Below, in pieces: positions 22,003 to 32,846 of a stretch of 64,000 nucleotides of DNA. The stretch's first letter is position 1. Each line of letters starts with the position of its first letter. The DNA lies in NCBI GenBank assembly GCA_037355855.1, contig CM074759.1, forward strand, positions 6,386,001 to 6,450,000, written 5' to 3'. The notes below the pieces were generated by a model. It did no database searches. It was given only the letters and a program-made list of their open reading frames with translations, and had not been told where the DNA came from. A program made the position numbers and the translations under genes. This stretch comes from Pseudo-nitzschia pungens (taxonomy: Eukaryota; Bacillariophyta; Bacillariophyceae; Bacillariales; Bacillariaceae).

Positions 22003-24215
22003 ATGAGAGGTCTGTCCTTTCTTGTCTCCCTGTTCTCGATAGCAGTAAATCGCAACCAACACAACTACAACCGAAGCCAGAGGAGCAACAGCAACAGCAT
22101 CAACAGGATCAACAGTAGAAACAGCAACATCAACGGCCAGAAATCAAGCAGTGCCCACAAACTCTCCAGCAACGAAAACGCCGAGAGTCACAACAGCAAC
22201 AACAGCAACAACAGCAACAGCAACAACAGCAACAACAGCAACAACAGCAACGATTTCATGAGCATCCAGGGAAACGGCGTCTGTCGGGTCGAGGTGGCCA
22301 GGGTGGACTGGGACCCCCTCCAGCCCTGGCAGCGATCCCCCCAGACCAAGAGCACCGGGACCGCCTTTGTCATCGACGGCGAGCGGCTGCTGACCAACGC
22401 CCACGTCGTCAAGTCGGCCACCGACATTCGGGTCCGTCCCCACGGATCGACCCGCCGCTTCCCGGCCAGGGTGGTCTGCTACGCCCCGGACGTGGACCTG
22501 GCCCTCCTGGAACTCCTGGGGGAGACGGAAAAAGCCGACTTTTTTGGGCACGCCGCCGGTGGCGGTGGCAATGACAAAAACGCCGAGAACGACAACGCCA
22601 AGCGCCGCCGAATCACCAAGAGCCTCGAGTTTGCGACCGAGCTGCCGGCGCTCCAGGAGACGGTGCACGTCGTGGGGTTTCCCACCGGGGGACGAACGAT
22701 CTGCGTGACGGAGGGGGTCGTCTCGCGGATCGATCTCTACCACCGCATCGTGGCCATTCAGGTGGACAGCGCCATCAACCCGGGGAACAGCGGGGGACCG
22801 GCCTTCAATTCTAGGGGCCAGGTCACGGGGTGAGTGCGAAAGCGAGCGAGTGAGCGAGTGCGTGAGTGCGTGAGTGCGTGCGTGTTTGAGGCATTCCGGA
22901 ATGCGTTCTCTCCTGTCGTGTCGTGATGCGTGTCGTGATGCGTGTCTTGATGCGTGTCGTGTCTTGATGCGTGTTGTCGGACACACGAGTTCCCGATACG
23001 GTTTTGCCATTGGTGCACCCGCCCGTAGCCGTTTTTCGACAACGAACTCTCACGGTCCCGCGAACTCCGTATCGTCTCAGCGTCGCTTTTCGAAAGAGAA
23101 TCTCTACCAAGTCACAAAAGGTGGACAACATCGGCTACCTGATTCCGGCCGTCCTGGTCCGGGCATTCCTGGGACGCGTGGACCGGGAGAAGGGAACCTA
23201 CCAGCTGTCCGGAACAATCCCGTACCGATGCCACTCGCTGGAGAACCATTCCCTGCGGTTGGCGCACGGGGTCCCGGATTCCATCCACGGGGTCCTGATC
23301 ACGAGCGTCGCGGACGACCCGGCTCCGACCACCGGCGGGGGCCACGACAACGACAATGACAATGACAACGACGACGGGGAACCGTCTTCGCGATCGCGAT
23401 TGCGATTGCAACCGGGCGACATCCTCACCAAGATCGACGACAGCGAGGTCGCCGACGACGGGCAGGTGGTGCTCCGGGGAGACGAATTGATCCAGCACGC
23501 CTACCTGATGCGCATCAAGAAGAAGGGCGAATCCGTCACCTTCACCGTGTACCGGGACGGCAGGCACGTCGTCTGCGATCCCTGCCACCTCAGGGACATC
23601 CAGCCCATTATTCCGCGGTGGGAAAACGTGGACTACATGCCCAACTACATGATTCTCGGATCGCTGGTCCTGCTGCCCGCCTTTCTGGACATGAGGCACT
23701 TCAAGCAGTGCGGGCACCTGCTCAAGGCCGATTGCATCGAATCGTACCGGAGGTGGCCCCGCGAGTGGGAGGGAAAGGAGGGGCTCGTGGTGCTGACGGA
23801 GATTTTTGCCCACGAATTGAGCTTCAGCTACAGCCGGCCGTGGCGGCGCGTGGTGAGCTACAACGGAGAACGGATAAAGAGCCTCCGGCACCTGCAGGAA
23901 CTGTGGACCGCGAGCCGCGAAAGCGTTGCGGCGGCCGCCCCGGCGGAAGAACGGACGGGCGAGGATGCGGCTGCGGCGGAGGACGCTGCGGGCGATGGCA
24001 CCAACGGGAACGGGAACGGCGAACCCGAGGCAAGCGGCACCGAGCTTCCGACGCCGCCGTCCAAGACGCTGACGTTTGTCCGACTGGAGTTGGAAAACGA
24101 CGACGACATCGTGTTCGAGGTGGAGGCTGCTATGAAAGCGCAAGAAGAGGTCATGGCCACGCACGCGATATCGAAACCCTACAACATATTGCCTCGCAAT
24201 CCACAATACATCTGA
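22003..24215 (+). CDS. Deg/HtrA-type serine protease with PDZ domain
   Basis: Exons 22003-22829 and 23081-24215 give 653 residues. The start is the ATG opening MRGLSFLVSLFSIAV, a short hydrophobic leader. The second exon was placed at 23081 because this restores the conserved GVAF...NIGYLIP block and keeps frame. An Asn/Ser repeat tract (residues about 25-85) precedes a trypsin-like domain. The triad is complete: His in LLTNAHVV, Asp in PDVDLALLEL and Ser in INPGNSGGPAF. A PDZ domain follows (GVLITSVADD, LQPGDILTKIDD). A second PDZ-like or C-terminal module with SYSRPWRRVVSYNGERIKSL resembles plant DEG2/DEG9-type proteins. The role is ATP-independent protein quality control, oligomeric in the family. 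Compartment is uncertain because the leader lacks a clear plastid motif. Acidic Asp/Asn repeats interrupt the PDZ region. Confidence 0.93.
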
Positions 24216-24705
24216 CGACCGGCAAAACGAAACACCACGGAGCGACTCACTCCGCGCAATAGATGGCCATCGGTTTCGCGGCACCCATGGATGCAAAATA
24301 CGTGTAGTCTGATTCGTGATGGAAACTTTAAAACTCAATTACATTGTTTACAGCCACTGACACCAAAGTACCGATGCGTTCCAAACCGATTTGACTTTTT
24401 GCGCATCGAATGATTGTTTTTTTGATTGACGCACAGAGAAATTACCGTGGTGGATACGCAATGCCCACTGCACCACCATGAAAAAGTCATCCGTGCCCAG
24501 TTTTACATGACATGACATGACATGACATGACATAACATGCCACGACACGACACGACACGACACGACACGGAATGCCGATGCCGTCGTAGAAATTCGATTC
24601 CGATTTTGGTTTGCATGCACCGCATATTTTCTGTTTTCCGTTTGCACCGACGCCTTTCATCTGCCGCACGACAACGCTGTAGGGAAAGGATACCATGTGA
24701 TCAAC
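24216..24705. other. Intergenic with CATGA and CGACA tandem repeats
   Basis: The gap between convergent genes holds two pentanucleotide runs, CATGA repeated at about 24506-24533 and CGACA repeated at about 24542-24569. No gene was seen. Confidence 0.7.
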
Positions 24706-25105
24706 TTACGCAGCGAGTGCGACGGATTTTCCAGAAGCAGCCGACCACTTTTGTGATGGGAATGGCGGTGTCGATGTCGATGTCGAACGGTCGCCACCCA
24801 AAAAAATACAAAATAAAAACGAGACACAGAGCACCCAGGTTGTCAGTTCCGTCTTTCTTGCAGGCCATGGCGCGAGTTCTGTTTCCCCACCTCACCCCAC
24901 CGGCTCCGTATCTATTATCCGCCTACCTTTTGGAGTTTTTCGAGCATCAGGGAAGGCTGAACGCTGTCGTCGTGCGTGACAACGACGCTCTTGGCGTCGA
25001 CATCCGTCACGATTTCCGTGACCCCCTCGATTTTTTTGAGAACCCGCTTGACGGCGTTGGCGCAGCCATCGCTGGGCACGCCAATCGGAGACCGTGCGCG
25101 GAAAC

Positions 25106-25140
<35 letters not shown>

Positions 25141-25349
25141 ACAAAACCAAACGGAACGCGATGAGCGATGCAGCATTCCAAGAACGATGCTCCGTGGCCC
25201 GATGCCGAACGGGGTTCCCCCGGCAAACCAGCCGTAAAATAGGCGATCCGAATGGCAACCGCAATCCCTTTTGCGCCATAGAAATATTCCCCCCGACCCC
25301 TTTAGATCACATACCAGGTCATTCCAACATCGAATTTCGTTTCCGTCAT
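24706..25349 (-). CDS. ATX1-type copper chaperone (HMA domain)
   Basis: Three small exons, 25349-25315, 25071-24927 and 24747-24706, give 73 residues, the standard length of ATX1. The metal-binding loop MTCDGC is split: the first exon ends in ATGACCTG and the second opens with CGATGGCTGC, so the first ligand Cys codon is itself interrupted by the intron. The rest is textbook ATX1: NAVKRVLKKIEGVTEIVTD, SVVVTHDDSVQPSLMLEKLQ, then a last exon reading KWSAASGKSVALAA. Frame and splice signals (GTATGT, GTAGGC; AG acceptors) are consistent. The protein carries Cu(I) in the cytosol to P-type copper ATPases of the secretory pathway. Intron 1 contains a GA/CT microsatellite. Exon calls are by eye but mutually supported by homology. 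Confidence 0.93.
25107..25136 (+). repeat. GA dinucleotide repeat in chaperone intron
   Basis: A run of GA units lies within the first intron of the copper chaperone gene. On the coding strand it reads as CT and may serve as pyrimidine tract. Confidence 0.9.
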
Positions 25350-26486
25350 CGTTTCTTGTGTGTTTCAATATTGTTATGCTTAGTATTTCGTTGTACGAAG
25401 CAGAAGTACGGTAATTTTGATTCAACACTTGATATTTTTTTTTGTGTCTTTTTCGGATCTACGAAATCAATCATCTTCATGCAGTGTGCAGAGAAACGTG
25501 AAACGCCCTTCGGAACCGGTCTCGTCTTCAATCTTTTGCGAACCACGAACGGAGAACTTCGGCCCGTGCATGCTCAGTCACAACTCGTATCACTCCAAAA
25601 AAAGCTGATTGATTGTTGATTGATTCTGCTACTATCGTAAGTACAAACAAGGTTAATTACTCGTACGGTACCATTCTTGTCAACATTCACTTTAACGCAC
25701 TCGTACTCGTAGTTTGTTTTTCCCGAACTTTTTTTATTTTTAAGGATTTTACTACGTTCAAATAAAGTAACTTACCATTACGTAATTACCGGTAACCTTA
25801 ACATCACTTGCTTCTTGTTTAGCTTCAGGGTTGCACCTTTTTTTAAAAAAAAAATACCTGTCCATGCACCTGTAACCTTACGTAAGTATGACCCCTGCGT
25901 AAGTTACGTCCCCGTTGTCGTTCACTGAATTTCTTTTTAATCTTACCGTAAGATCCTTAGGGCCACTCTAACGTGCACCACAATGACCCAGCCATGAGAT
26001 ATGCCAGCACGACTGCCTTCACGACATCAGGATTGATTTTGATTCATTCGATCCCATTTCGTGAGTTCCATGATGGGTCGACTGATTCATTCATTCATTC
26101 GACAAAACGATGTTCATGATCCAAACACCACAAAACCGATGACAAAATAACTTACTTCCAGTTACGTAAAAAGTACCGGAATCATCGACAACGGCCTCTT
26201 GGTGGTTGACAATGATGTTTCGTCTCATACATCATAGGTACGTATCGGTACCGGTACCGGTAGAACTACTTGTACGAGTACACGCTCCATGAAATCGGCG
26301 GCGAATTCCGTCGTCCAAGCTGTGCCCCACCTTCCGTATAGTTCAACTTCAAAACTCAAACGTTGTCGAGAAGAAGCGTCGCATCCAAAACAAGATCGTT
26401 GAGATACGAAAGAAAACAACAACAGCAATAACAACAACAGCAACAACGCCAAAGCGGCGAGCGATACATAATCTGCTCCGCACGAG
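25350..26486. other. Intergenic, 1.1 kb
   Basis: No gene seen between the divergent chaperone and methylase genes. GTAC/GGTACC words cluster at 25655-25670 and 26238-26280, and GTAAGTTAC-type words at 25760-25930. Confidence 0.5.
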
Positions 26487-27736
26487 ATGAGAGGGACGAG
26501 AATTCATTTCAGCTCCGTCTTGGCACAACGGCTGTCGGTCGCACTGCTGGCACTCGTTTGTTTCGGACTGCGGGGCGGGAAGATCGAGGCCTGGTCTCAA
26601 TCCCTCTTGTTCAAATCGAAAGAAACCTTCAAACTGGCCGAACTCCAGTATCTCGAAGCATCGCTTCAGACGGCGTGCTCCGAAACGTTTCGCGATGGAT
26701 CCTCGCACGACAACGAGAACAACAACGACAACAACAACAACAACGATGATTCGGTTCTGCGATACAATCTGACCCGATTGGTGGTAGACCGAGCGACGGG
26801 ATCGTCGCTCTTCCGATTGGACCTCCGGAGCAAAGAGAGCGACGACACGGCATTCGCCGCGGTCCGACACAACGGGGCGGGGGTGTCGCCCGGATCCGCG
26901 GGGTTGCTGCTGTCGAAATTGCTTTCGCTATCGAGCTTGCAACGGTGCGATTGGGTGGGACGAGTGATCGAAGAAGGTTCCGACGCTCCGGAGTTGGTGG
27001 AAAACCTCCGGAGCCGGAATTGTTCCCCGAAACAGTCGTCCGCCGAATTCGACTTCGATGGATGGAACCTGGACTATGTCAGGTTCGTGGGGGAAGAGCC
27101 GTCGCGAACGCAAACGCAAACGCAAACGCAAACCCAAACGCGAACGCGAACGAAACCGACCCACACCATGAAATCGTTGCTCTGCGCTGTCGCCCACGAG
27201 ATACCGGCTCGACCGTCGCTCGATCCATCCCGCGCCGAGACCCGTCTCCTCATCGTTGACACCGCAACGGGAGGCCCGGGTTCCTCCTCCTGCTTTCTGG
27301 TTCGATGCCTGGACCAACGGCCGCGGATCGTCGAGAAATCGCCGCTCCAACTCGAGTGGGCCAAACGACCGTTCCAGTACAGCAGCGCCATCAACTACGA
27401 GGTTGCCGAAATGGTGATGGAACTCTTGATAACGCTGTGCGACGAGAGACACAACAGCCAAGCAGGAAGGGCCGGCGGCGAGAACGAGAACGCGAACGAG
27501 AACGCGACGCGGGTGCTGCTGGATCCGACGTGCGGCAGCGGAACCTTTCTGGCGCTGGCGATGGACAGGGGGTTTCGCGTCGAGGGGTGCGACATCAACC
27601 CGAGCGTTGCGGAGGGAGCCGTTCGCAATCTCGAGCGCGTCTTTGGCAAGTCGAGGGCGGAGGCACTGGCACGCGTCGAGACCCGGGACAGCTGCGATCC
27701 GTGGAGGAGCAACAGCGAGCCATCCCCGGGCGCGAG

Positions 27737-27771
<35 letters not shown>

Positions 27772-28328
27772 GCGCGGCCGTTTCCTGCGTGGTGGCAAAT
27801 CTGCCGTGGGTACGTGCGTTTTTGATTTGATTGGAGCGTTGGTGTTTGACAATGCGGGAGGGATTCACGAGCAAAACCGTTCAACGATACCCTGAATTGA
27901 CACCCATCGTCTTCTTTTCGTGTACGTTCCATCTCCGCCGACATTCGAAAACTCTTCGCACTTGGTACATTCCGAATCCGTCACGTTTGTTATTGCATTA
28001 TGATTATTATTTACAACAACAGGGGCGCAATAGCATTCTGTACGTCGACGAAAACAAGCGCATTTTGCGCTCTGTGCGATCTCGAATCACAACGGGCACG
28101 CCCTGTGCATTCATTACGAGACCATCCGACTCCGGAGAGGACAAAGCTCCGTCATTGCTGTTTGAATCAACCGGCTTTGATGTGTTGGGTCAAGCCTTTG
28201 TTCCACAGCGCGACTTCTTGCTACCGATCAGCAAGAAAAAGAGGAAGAAGAATCCCGGCGCTCAAAACTCGGACAACGATCGAGACAAGCACAATCAATG
28301 CGTCGTAACGATAGCCAAGGCAAAATAA
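26487..28328 (+). CDS. Rossmann-fold RNA methylase (UPF0020/THUMP-type), likely plastid-targeted
   Basis: Exons 26487-27809 and 28023-28328 give 542 residues. The SAM-binding motif is LLDPTCGSGTFLALAMDRGF, followed by EGCDINPSVAEGAVRNL. The catalytic-type motif NLPWGRN is completed only across the intron (NLPW, then GRNS). This combination matches the UPF0020/Trm11/TrmG10-type methylases that form N2-methylguanosine in RNA. The N-terminus RLSVALLALVCFGLRGGKIEAWSQ is a signal peptide whose predicted cleavage lies before Trp (EA|W), consistent with a diatom plastid preprotein. Low-complexity Asn, Thr-Gln and Asn tracts interrupt the chain (at about residues 75-85, 210-223 and 412-422). No THUMP domain was recognised. 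RNA versus other substrate is inferred; the fold assignment is firm. Confidence 0.88.
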
Positions 28329-28503
28329 AATAGAATCCATTCATTTCGCTCACTCGTACGTGCTTCGAACGGCAACGCATTCATACGACTCGTGTGCTTT
28401 CGTACTACTGAGCGAGGTGGTAGCAGTATTTGTATTTTCGAAGCCCATGGTCGGGCTCTCGATTGGCGGACAGAAACTTTTGTTGAAAAAATGAACACGT
28501 TAC

Positions 28504-31500
28504 TTATTTATAAAGCCAGCTGCTCTCCAATCCCAGGTAGAATCCATTCTTGCTCGCCTTCTCCCAAGCTTTCGGAGGGAAATACTCTTGGCGTTTCGTG
28601 TCTCGTTCATACTGCTCACCGAGAGCAGCGTTCTGGACCATGAGCCAGTCGGCGAGTTTTTTCCCGCTCGTCAGCTTTTTGTGACGATGCAAGAGGTTGG
28701 ACCCAAATATGCTGTTCCGGAGATTGTCGATGTTGACATTGGGCGAACGACACCGTTGCGACGGACTGAACATGTTGCCGTACAGACGCTGCAAAATCGT
28801 CACCGCCTCCGAAATGGCCTTGCGATCGGCCTTGGACGCAACGCCCGGGACATCCAGCAGCGTTAGGGGTTCGGCCTTGTTGATCTCCAGGTACACCCGT
28901 TCGACGAAGCTCGTTCCTTCCGTAGCATTCGCGGTTGTCGTAGCATTTGTCGCATACAGCGCATTCGCGTCGGATCGTTCGGAATACACTTCCACCAGCA
29001 CGTTCTGGAAATACTTTTCTTGATCTCGCCATATCGCGACACCTTCACCTTCACTTTTTCCTTCTATTTCTATTTTATCTTTCTTGATTTTGTTTCTCTG
29101 TTCTCGCAGCGCCTGCATCATCCCCACTCGATGCTGCCCGTCTATAACAAATAATTTACCATCGGCATCTTCATACAAGCAAATAATGCCCGGGAAGCCC
29201 AGATGCATCTGATCTACTTTTTCGTCGGCCATGCGTTTTGCCCGGTCGTTTCGGTAGATTCGTTGTTTCTTCCAAATGGGAATCGTTCCCAATTTTCCGG
29301 AGGAAACACAATGCACACGTTTGTAACCCAAATCGATGACCACGGGGCCAAGAACAGGATGATCCGGAGTCGCACTGCTTGCGGTGTCATCCGATTTATC
29401 ATCGCGTTCCGCGCCTCGATTTGCATCCCTGACGGCGGCACGCTCTTCCCTGAGCCGTTGCTTTTCTTCCTCCGAAAGGTCACGATATTCTTTCGCGGAG
29501 TAATGCGGTGGTTCTTTTCCTGGCGTTGCGGAAGAGGATTCCGCTTCGGTTTCGCTTTCTAATTTCAAGAGTTCCGCCTTTTTCATTTTGATATCATTGG
29601 TTTTGCGAAGCAACTCGGCCTCTATTTTCTCCAGCTCGATTTGTTGCTGTTTGCGTTTTTGAATCATGGTTTCGACCGCTTTCAGCTTGTTGCTCTCTTC
29701 TTCCGCAAATTTTGCCTGGGCCTCCGCACGCTTCTTTCGTTCCTCGACCTTTTTCGCTTCCGCTCGAGCTTTCTCGGCCTGCGGTTTCTCTTGCCTCGGC
29801 TTCCGCACGTTTCTTTTCTTCCTCGGCCTTCTTCAGGGCCGCGCTTCTCAGTTCCTCGGCCTTCTTCGCCGCACGCGCTCGAAACTCCTCGGCTTTCTTT
29901 TCCGCGGCTGCTTTCACCTCGGCTTCTATGCGTTTCTTCTCTTCCTCGGCTTTCTTCTTTTCTTCCGCTGCCTTTGCCTCTGCTTCTCGACGTTTCTTTT
30001 CTTCTTCGGCTGCCTTTGCCTCTGCTTCTAGACGCTTCTTTTCTTCGTCGGCTGCTGCTTTTGCCTCATCCTCTAGACGCTTCTTTTCTTCTTCGGCTGC
30101 TTTTGCCTCAGCTTCCAGGCGCATCTTTTCTTCTTCGGCTGCTTTTGCCTCAGCTTCTAGACGGATCTTTTCTTCCTTGGCCGCTTTTGCTTCAGCTTCC
30201 AGGCGCATCTGTTCTTCGGCTGCTTTTGCCTCAGCTTCTAGACGCATCTTTTCTTCCTTGGCCGCTTTTGCCTCAGCTTCTAGGCGCATCTTTTCTTCTT
30301 CCGCTTTTTTCTTTTCTTCAGCTTCTAAACGCATCTTTTCTTCCTTGGCTGCTTTTGCCTCAGCTTCTAGGCGCATCTGTTCTTCGGCTGCTTTTGCCTC
30401 ATCCTCTAGACGCTTCTTTTCTTCTTCGGCTGCTTTTGCCTCAGCTTCCAGGCGCATCTTTTCTTCTTCGGCTGCTTTTGCCTCAGCTTCTAGACGCATC
30501 TTTTCTTCCTTGGCCGCTTTTGCTTCAGCTTCCAGGCGCATCTGTTCTTCGGCTGCTTTTGCCTCAGCTTCTAGACGCATCTTTTCTTCCTTGGCCGCTT
30601 TTGCCTCAGCTTCTAGGCGCATCTTTTCTTCTTCCGCTTTTTTCTTTTCTTCAGCTTCTAAACGCATCTTTTCTTCCTTGGCTGCTTTTGCCTCAGCTTC
30701 TAGGCGCATCTTTTCTTCAGCTGCTTTTGCCTCAGCTTCTAGACGCTTCTTTTCTTCTTCGGCTGCTTTTGCCTCAGCTTCTAGGCGCATCTTTTCTTCT
30801 TCGGCTGCTTTTGCCTCGGCTTCTAGACGACTCCTTTCTTCTTCCTTTTTTTTCATTTCTTCCTCTGCCTTTGCTTCGGCTTCTAGGCGCTTCTTTTCTT
30901 CCCCTGCTTTCTTCTGTTCCGCTTCGGCCGCTTTTGCTTCGGCTTCTAGGCGTTTTTGTTCTTCTTCCGCCTTCTTTTCTTCTTCCTCCGCTTTTGCTTC
31001 GGCTTCTAGGCGCTTCTTTTCTTCGTCCATTTTCTTCTTGTCCTCGGCTTTCTTCTTGCCCTCGGCTGCCTTCGTCAAGGCCTCCAAGGTTTTCGTGACG
31101 CGCTTCTTTTCGTCTTCCGCTCTCTTCTTGTCCTCGGCCGCCTTTGTCGAGGCCTCCGAGGTTTTCGCGACGCGCTTCTTCTTCTCTTCGGCTCTCTTTT
31201 TGTCTTCGGCCGCTTTCGCCGCGGCCTCCAGGTGCTTCTTTTCCTCCTCCGCTTGCCTCTCGTCCTCGGCCCTCTTTGCCTCGGCCGCTAGGCGTCGCTG
31301 TTCTTCCTCCACCTTTCGCTTCGCCTCCGCCGCTTCTTCCTTGGCCTCGAGATGGTTCGTTTCCTCGCTGGCTTTGTCCGCCGCCCCGGCTTGCGATTTC
31401 GTTCCGGTTTCCGCGAACGGTCGCCCCTCGGTCTCGCTTTCGTCGGCCCCGGGCGCGTTCCGCGCCCTCGCGGCGAGGGCGGCCCGTTCCCGCTCCCTCC

Positions 31501-32092
31501 CCTCGGGGGTCCTCCTGGCCCGCTCCGCCGCCTCGGCCTCGAGGGGTTCCGGCACGTCGGGCCGGACCGGGATCGCCTTGCTTGCGACGGACGGCCGAAA
31601 CATCCCGGACGCCGCCGCCCTGAACATGCTCGAAGCCGGTCGGGGGGATCGCTTGGCGCCACCGATGTAGACGTTGATGCCGTCGTGAACCACGAAGCGA
31701 GCGTCTTGTCCGTCGACCCTCATGCTGTTGTTGCTGTTGCTGTTGTTGTTCTTTGGTGCAACCGACGGCGACGATCCTTCCGTTGCGGCGGTGGCAGTAG
31801 CTGTCGCGGTGGCAGTCGCCGTTGCAGACGATTGGACGGATTCGGCCTCCTCGCCGGGCTCGGGCCGGGATTCTTCTTGTCGCGCCGATTCGAAATCCTC
31901 GGTGAGCGAGAGAACGGTTCCGGAAATCGGCCGCCGTCGCACGGGAAGATGGCGCTGGAAGGCATCGGCGGTGGTCGCGAGCGTCAGCGAGAACGAGAAC
32001 GAGAGCAGCCCGAGGATCGCGATTCCCGCCGTTCCGATCGTTCGGTGCCTCGGCGGCGGCGGCATCGGCTTTCTCTTCTCATCATTGCTCAT
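28504..32092 (-). CDS. Plastid-type coiled-coil protein with C-terminal ParB-like domain, frame broken
   Basis: Two overlapping frames form one gene. The first runs from the ATG at 32092, the second ends at the stop at 28504, and they differ by one base with the switch near 29785-29808. Joined, the product would be about 1,195 residues. The N-terminus has a hydrophobic signal (IAILGLLSFSFSLTLATTADAFQR) with cleavage expected at ADA|F, a clear ASAFAP-type plastid motif. Residues about 230-790 are an almost pure Glu/Lys/Ala coiled coil built on a 13-residue unit (EEKMRLEAEAKAA). The C-terminal 290 residues are globular, with FPGIICLYEDADGKLFVIDGQHR. The IDGQHR core is the ParB/sulfiredoxin-fold signature. 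The frame change could be a genuine frameshift, a programmed shift or an assembly error in repetitive DNA; both halves otherwise look intact. DNA binding or segregation is not shown. Confidence 0.8.
30066..30730 (-). repeat. 333 bp higher-order tandem duplication in coiled coil
   Basis: Two adjacent copies with a period of 333 bp (111 residues) lie inside the coiled-coil coding region. Landmark words recur exactly 333 bases apart (30066 and 30399; 30301 and 30634). Each copy contains several 39-base sub-repeats, so the array is nested. Confidence 0.85.
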
Positions 32093-32846
32093 TGCTGTGG
32101 TTGTTTCTCGAGTTGTTGGGTGTCAATCAAACCGCGGACAGAGTTGCTCGTCCCCTTGCGGACGCATCTATAAACTCGTACCGTACCCGAACGAATAGAA
32201 GTAAGTTACGGTAAGTTACGGTACAGTCCGTACTAATTCGTGGTTTGTCGGAGGCAGGTTTGTGGGAACCCGAGGGAACGCACTTTTGATGATTTTCTTT
32301 GGATTGTTCAACATCACCGCGCGACATCCGCAAACGTTTGTCGCGCGAAATCTCCGTGGATATCCATATCGTGGTTTCTGATTGGCTCACCCCGCTCACA
32401 TCCGATACGAATGGGCATAGGAAATTCAAAAATTTGACTTGTCAATTGCGCTAATTGATTGGGTATGTGTGTTCGATGATTCCTGAAGTGGTGCCGGGGA
32501 TTGTTTTTAAATAAGTAAGAGTGGTAGTTAAGTTTACCTTCTGGCGACTGGACCTCGAGCGTGAAATTTGTATGGGGAAACTTTTTTGTCGACAATCGAC
32601 CGCATGAGACCGTTTGACAAACATTCCATGTGGTAGTAATTCTTTCGATCGAAAGGAACCGAATGCACCTCCGCGATCCAGTCACTCGGAAGATCATCAC
32701 CATCCTAACTTATTCAGGACACAATCACAGCATTACGAAACCCTAGCGCATCATTCCCTTGGGCTACTCCCATCGACCCGTCGCGAGTGAGTATCGGAAC
32801 GGAGGAAAATCCCGCGATCGAAAAAAAAAAAACAAAACAAAAACAA
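32093..32846. other. Intergenic between divergent genes
   Basis: No gene seen. A cluster of GTACCGTACC and GTAAGTTACGG words lies at 32178-32230. Confidence 0.5.

Noticed and set aside
29641..31670. Long plus-strand frames rich in Leu/Ser/Phe
   Set aside because: Antisense shadows of the Glu/Lys/Ala coiled-coil gene on the minus strand.
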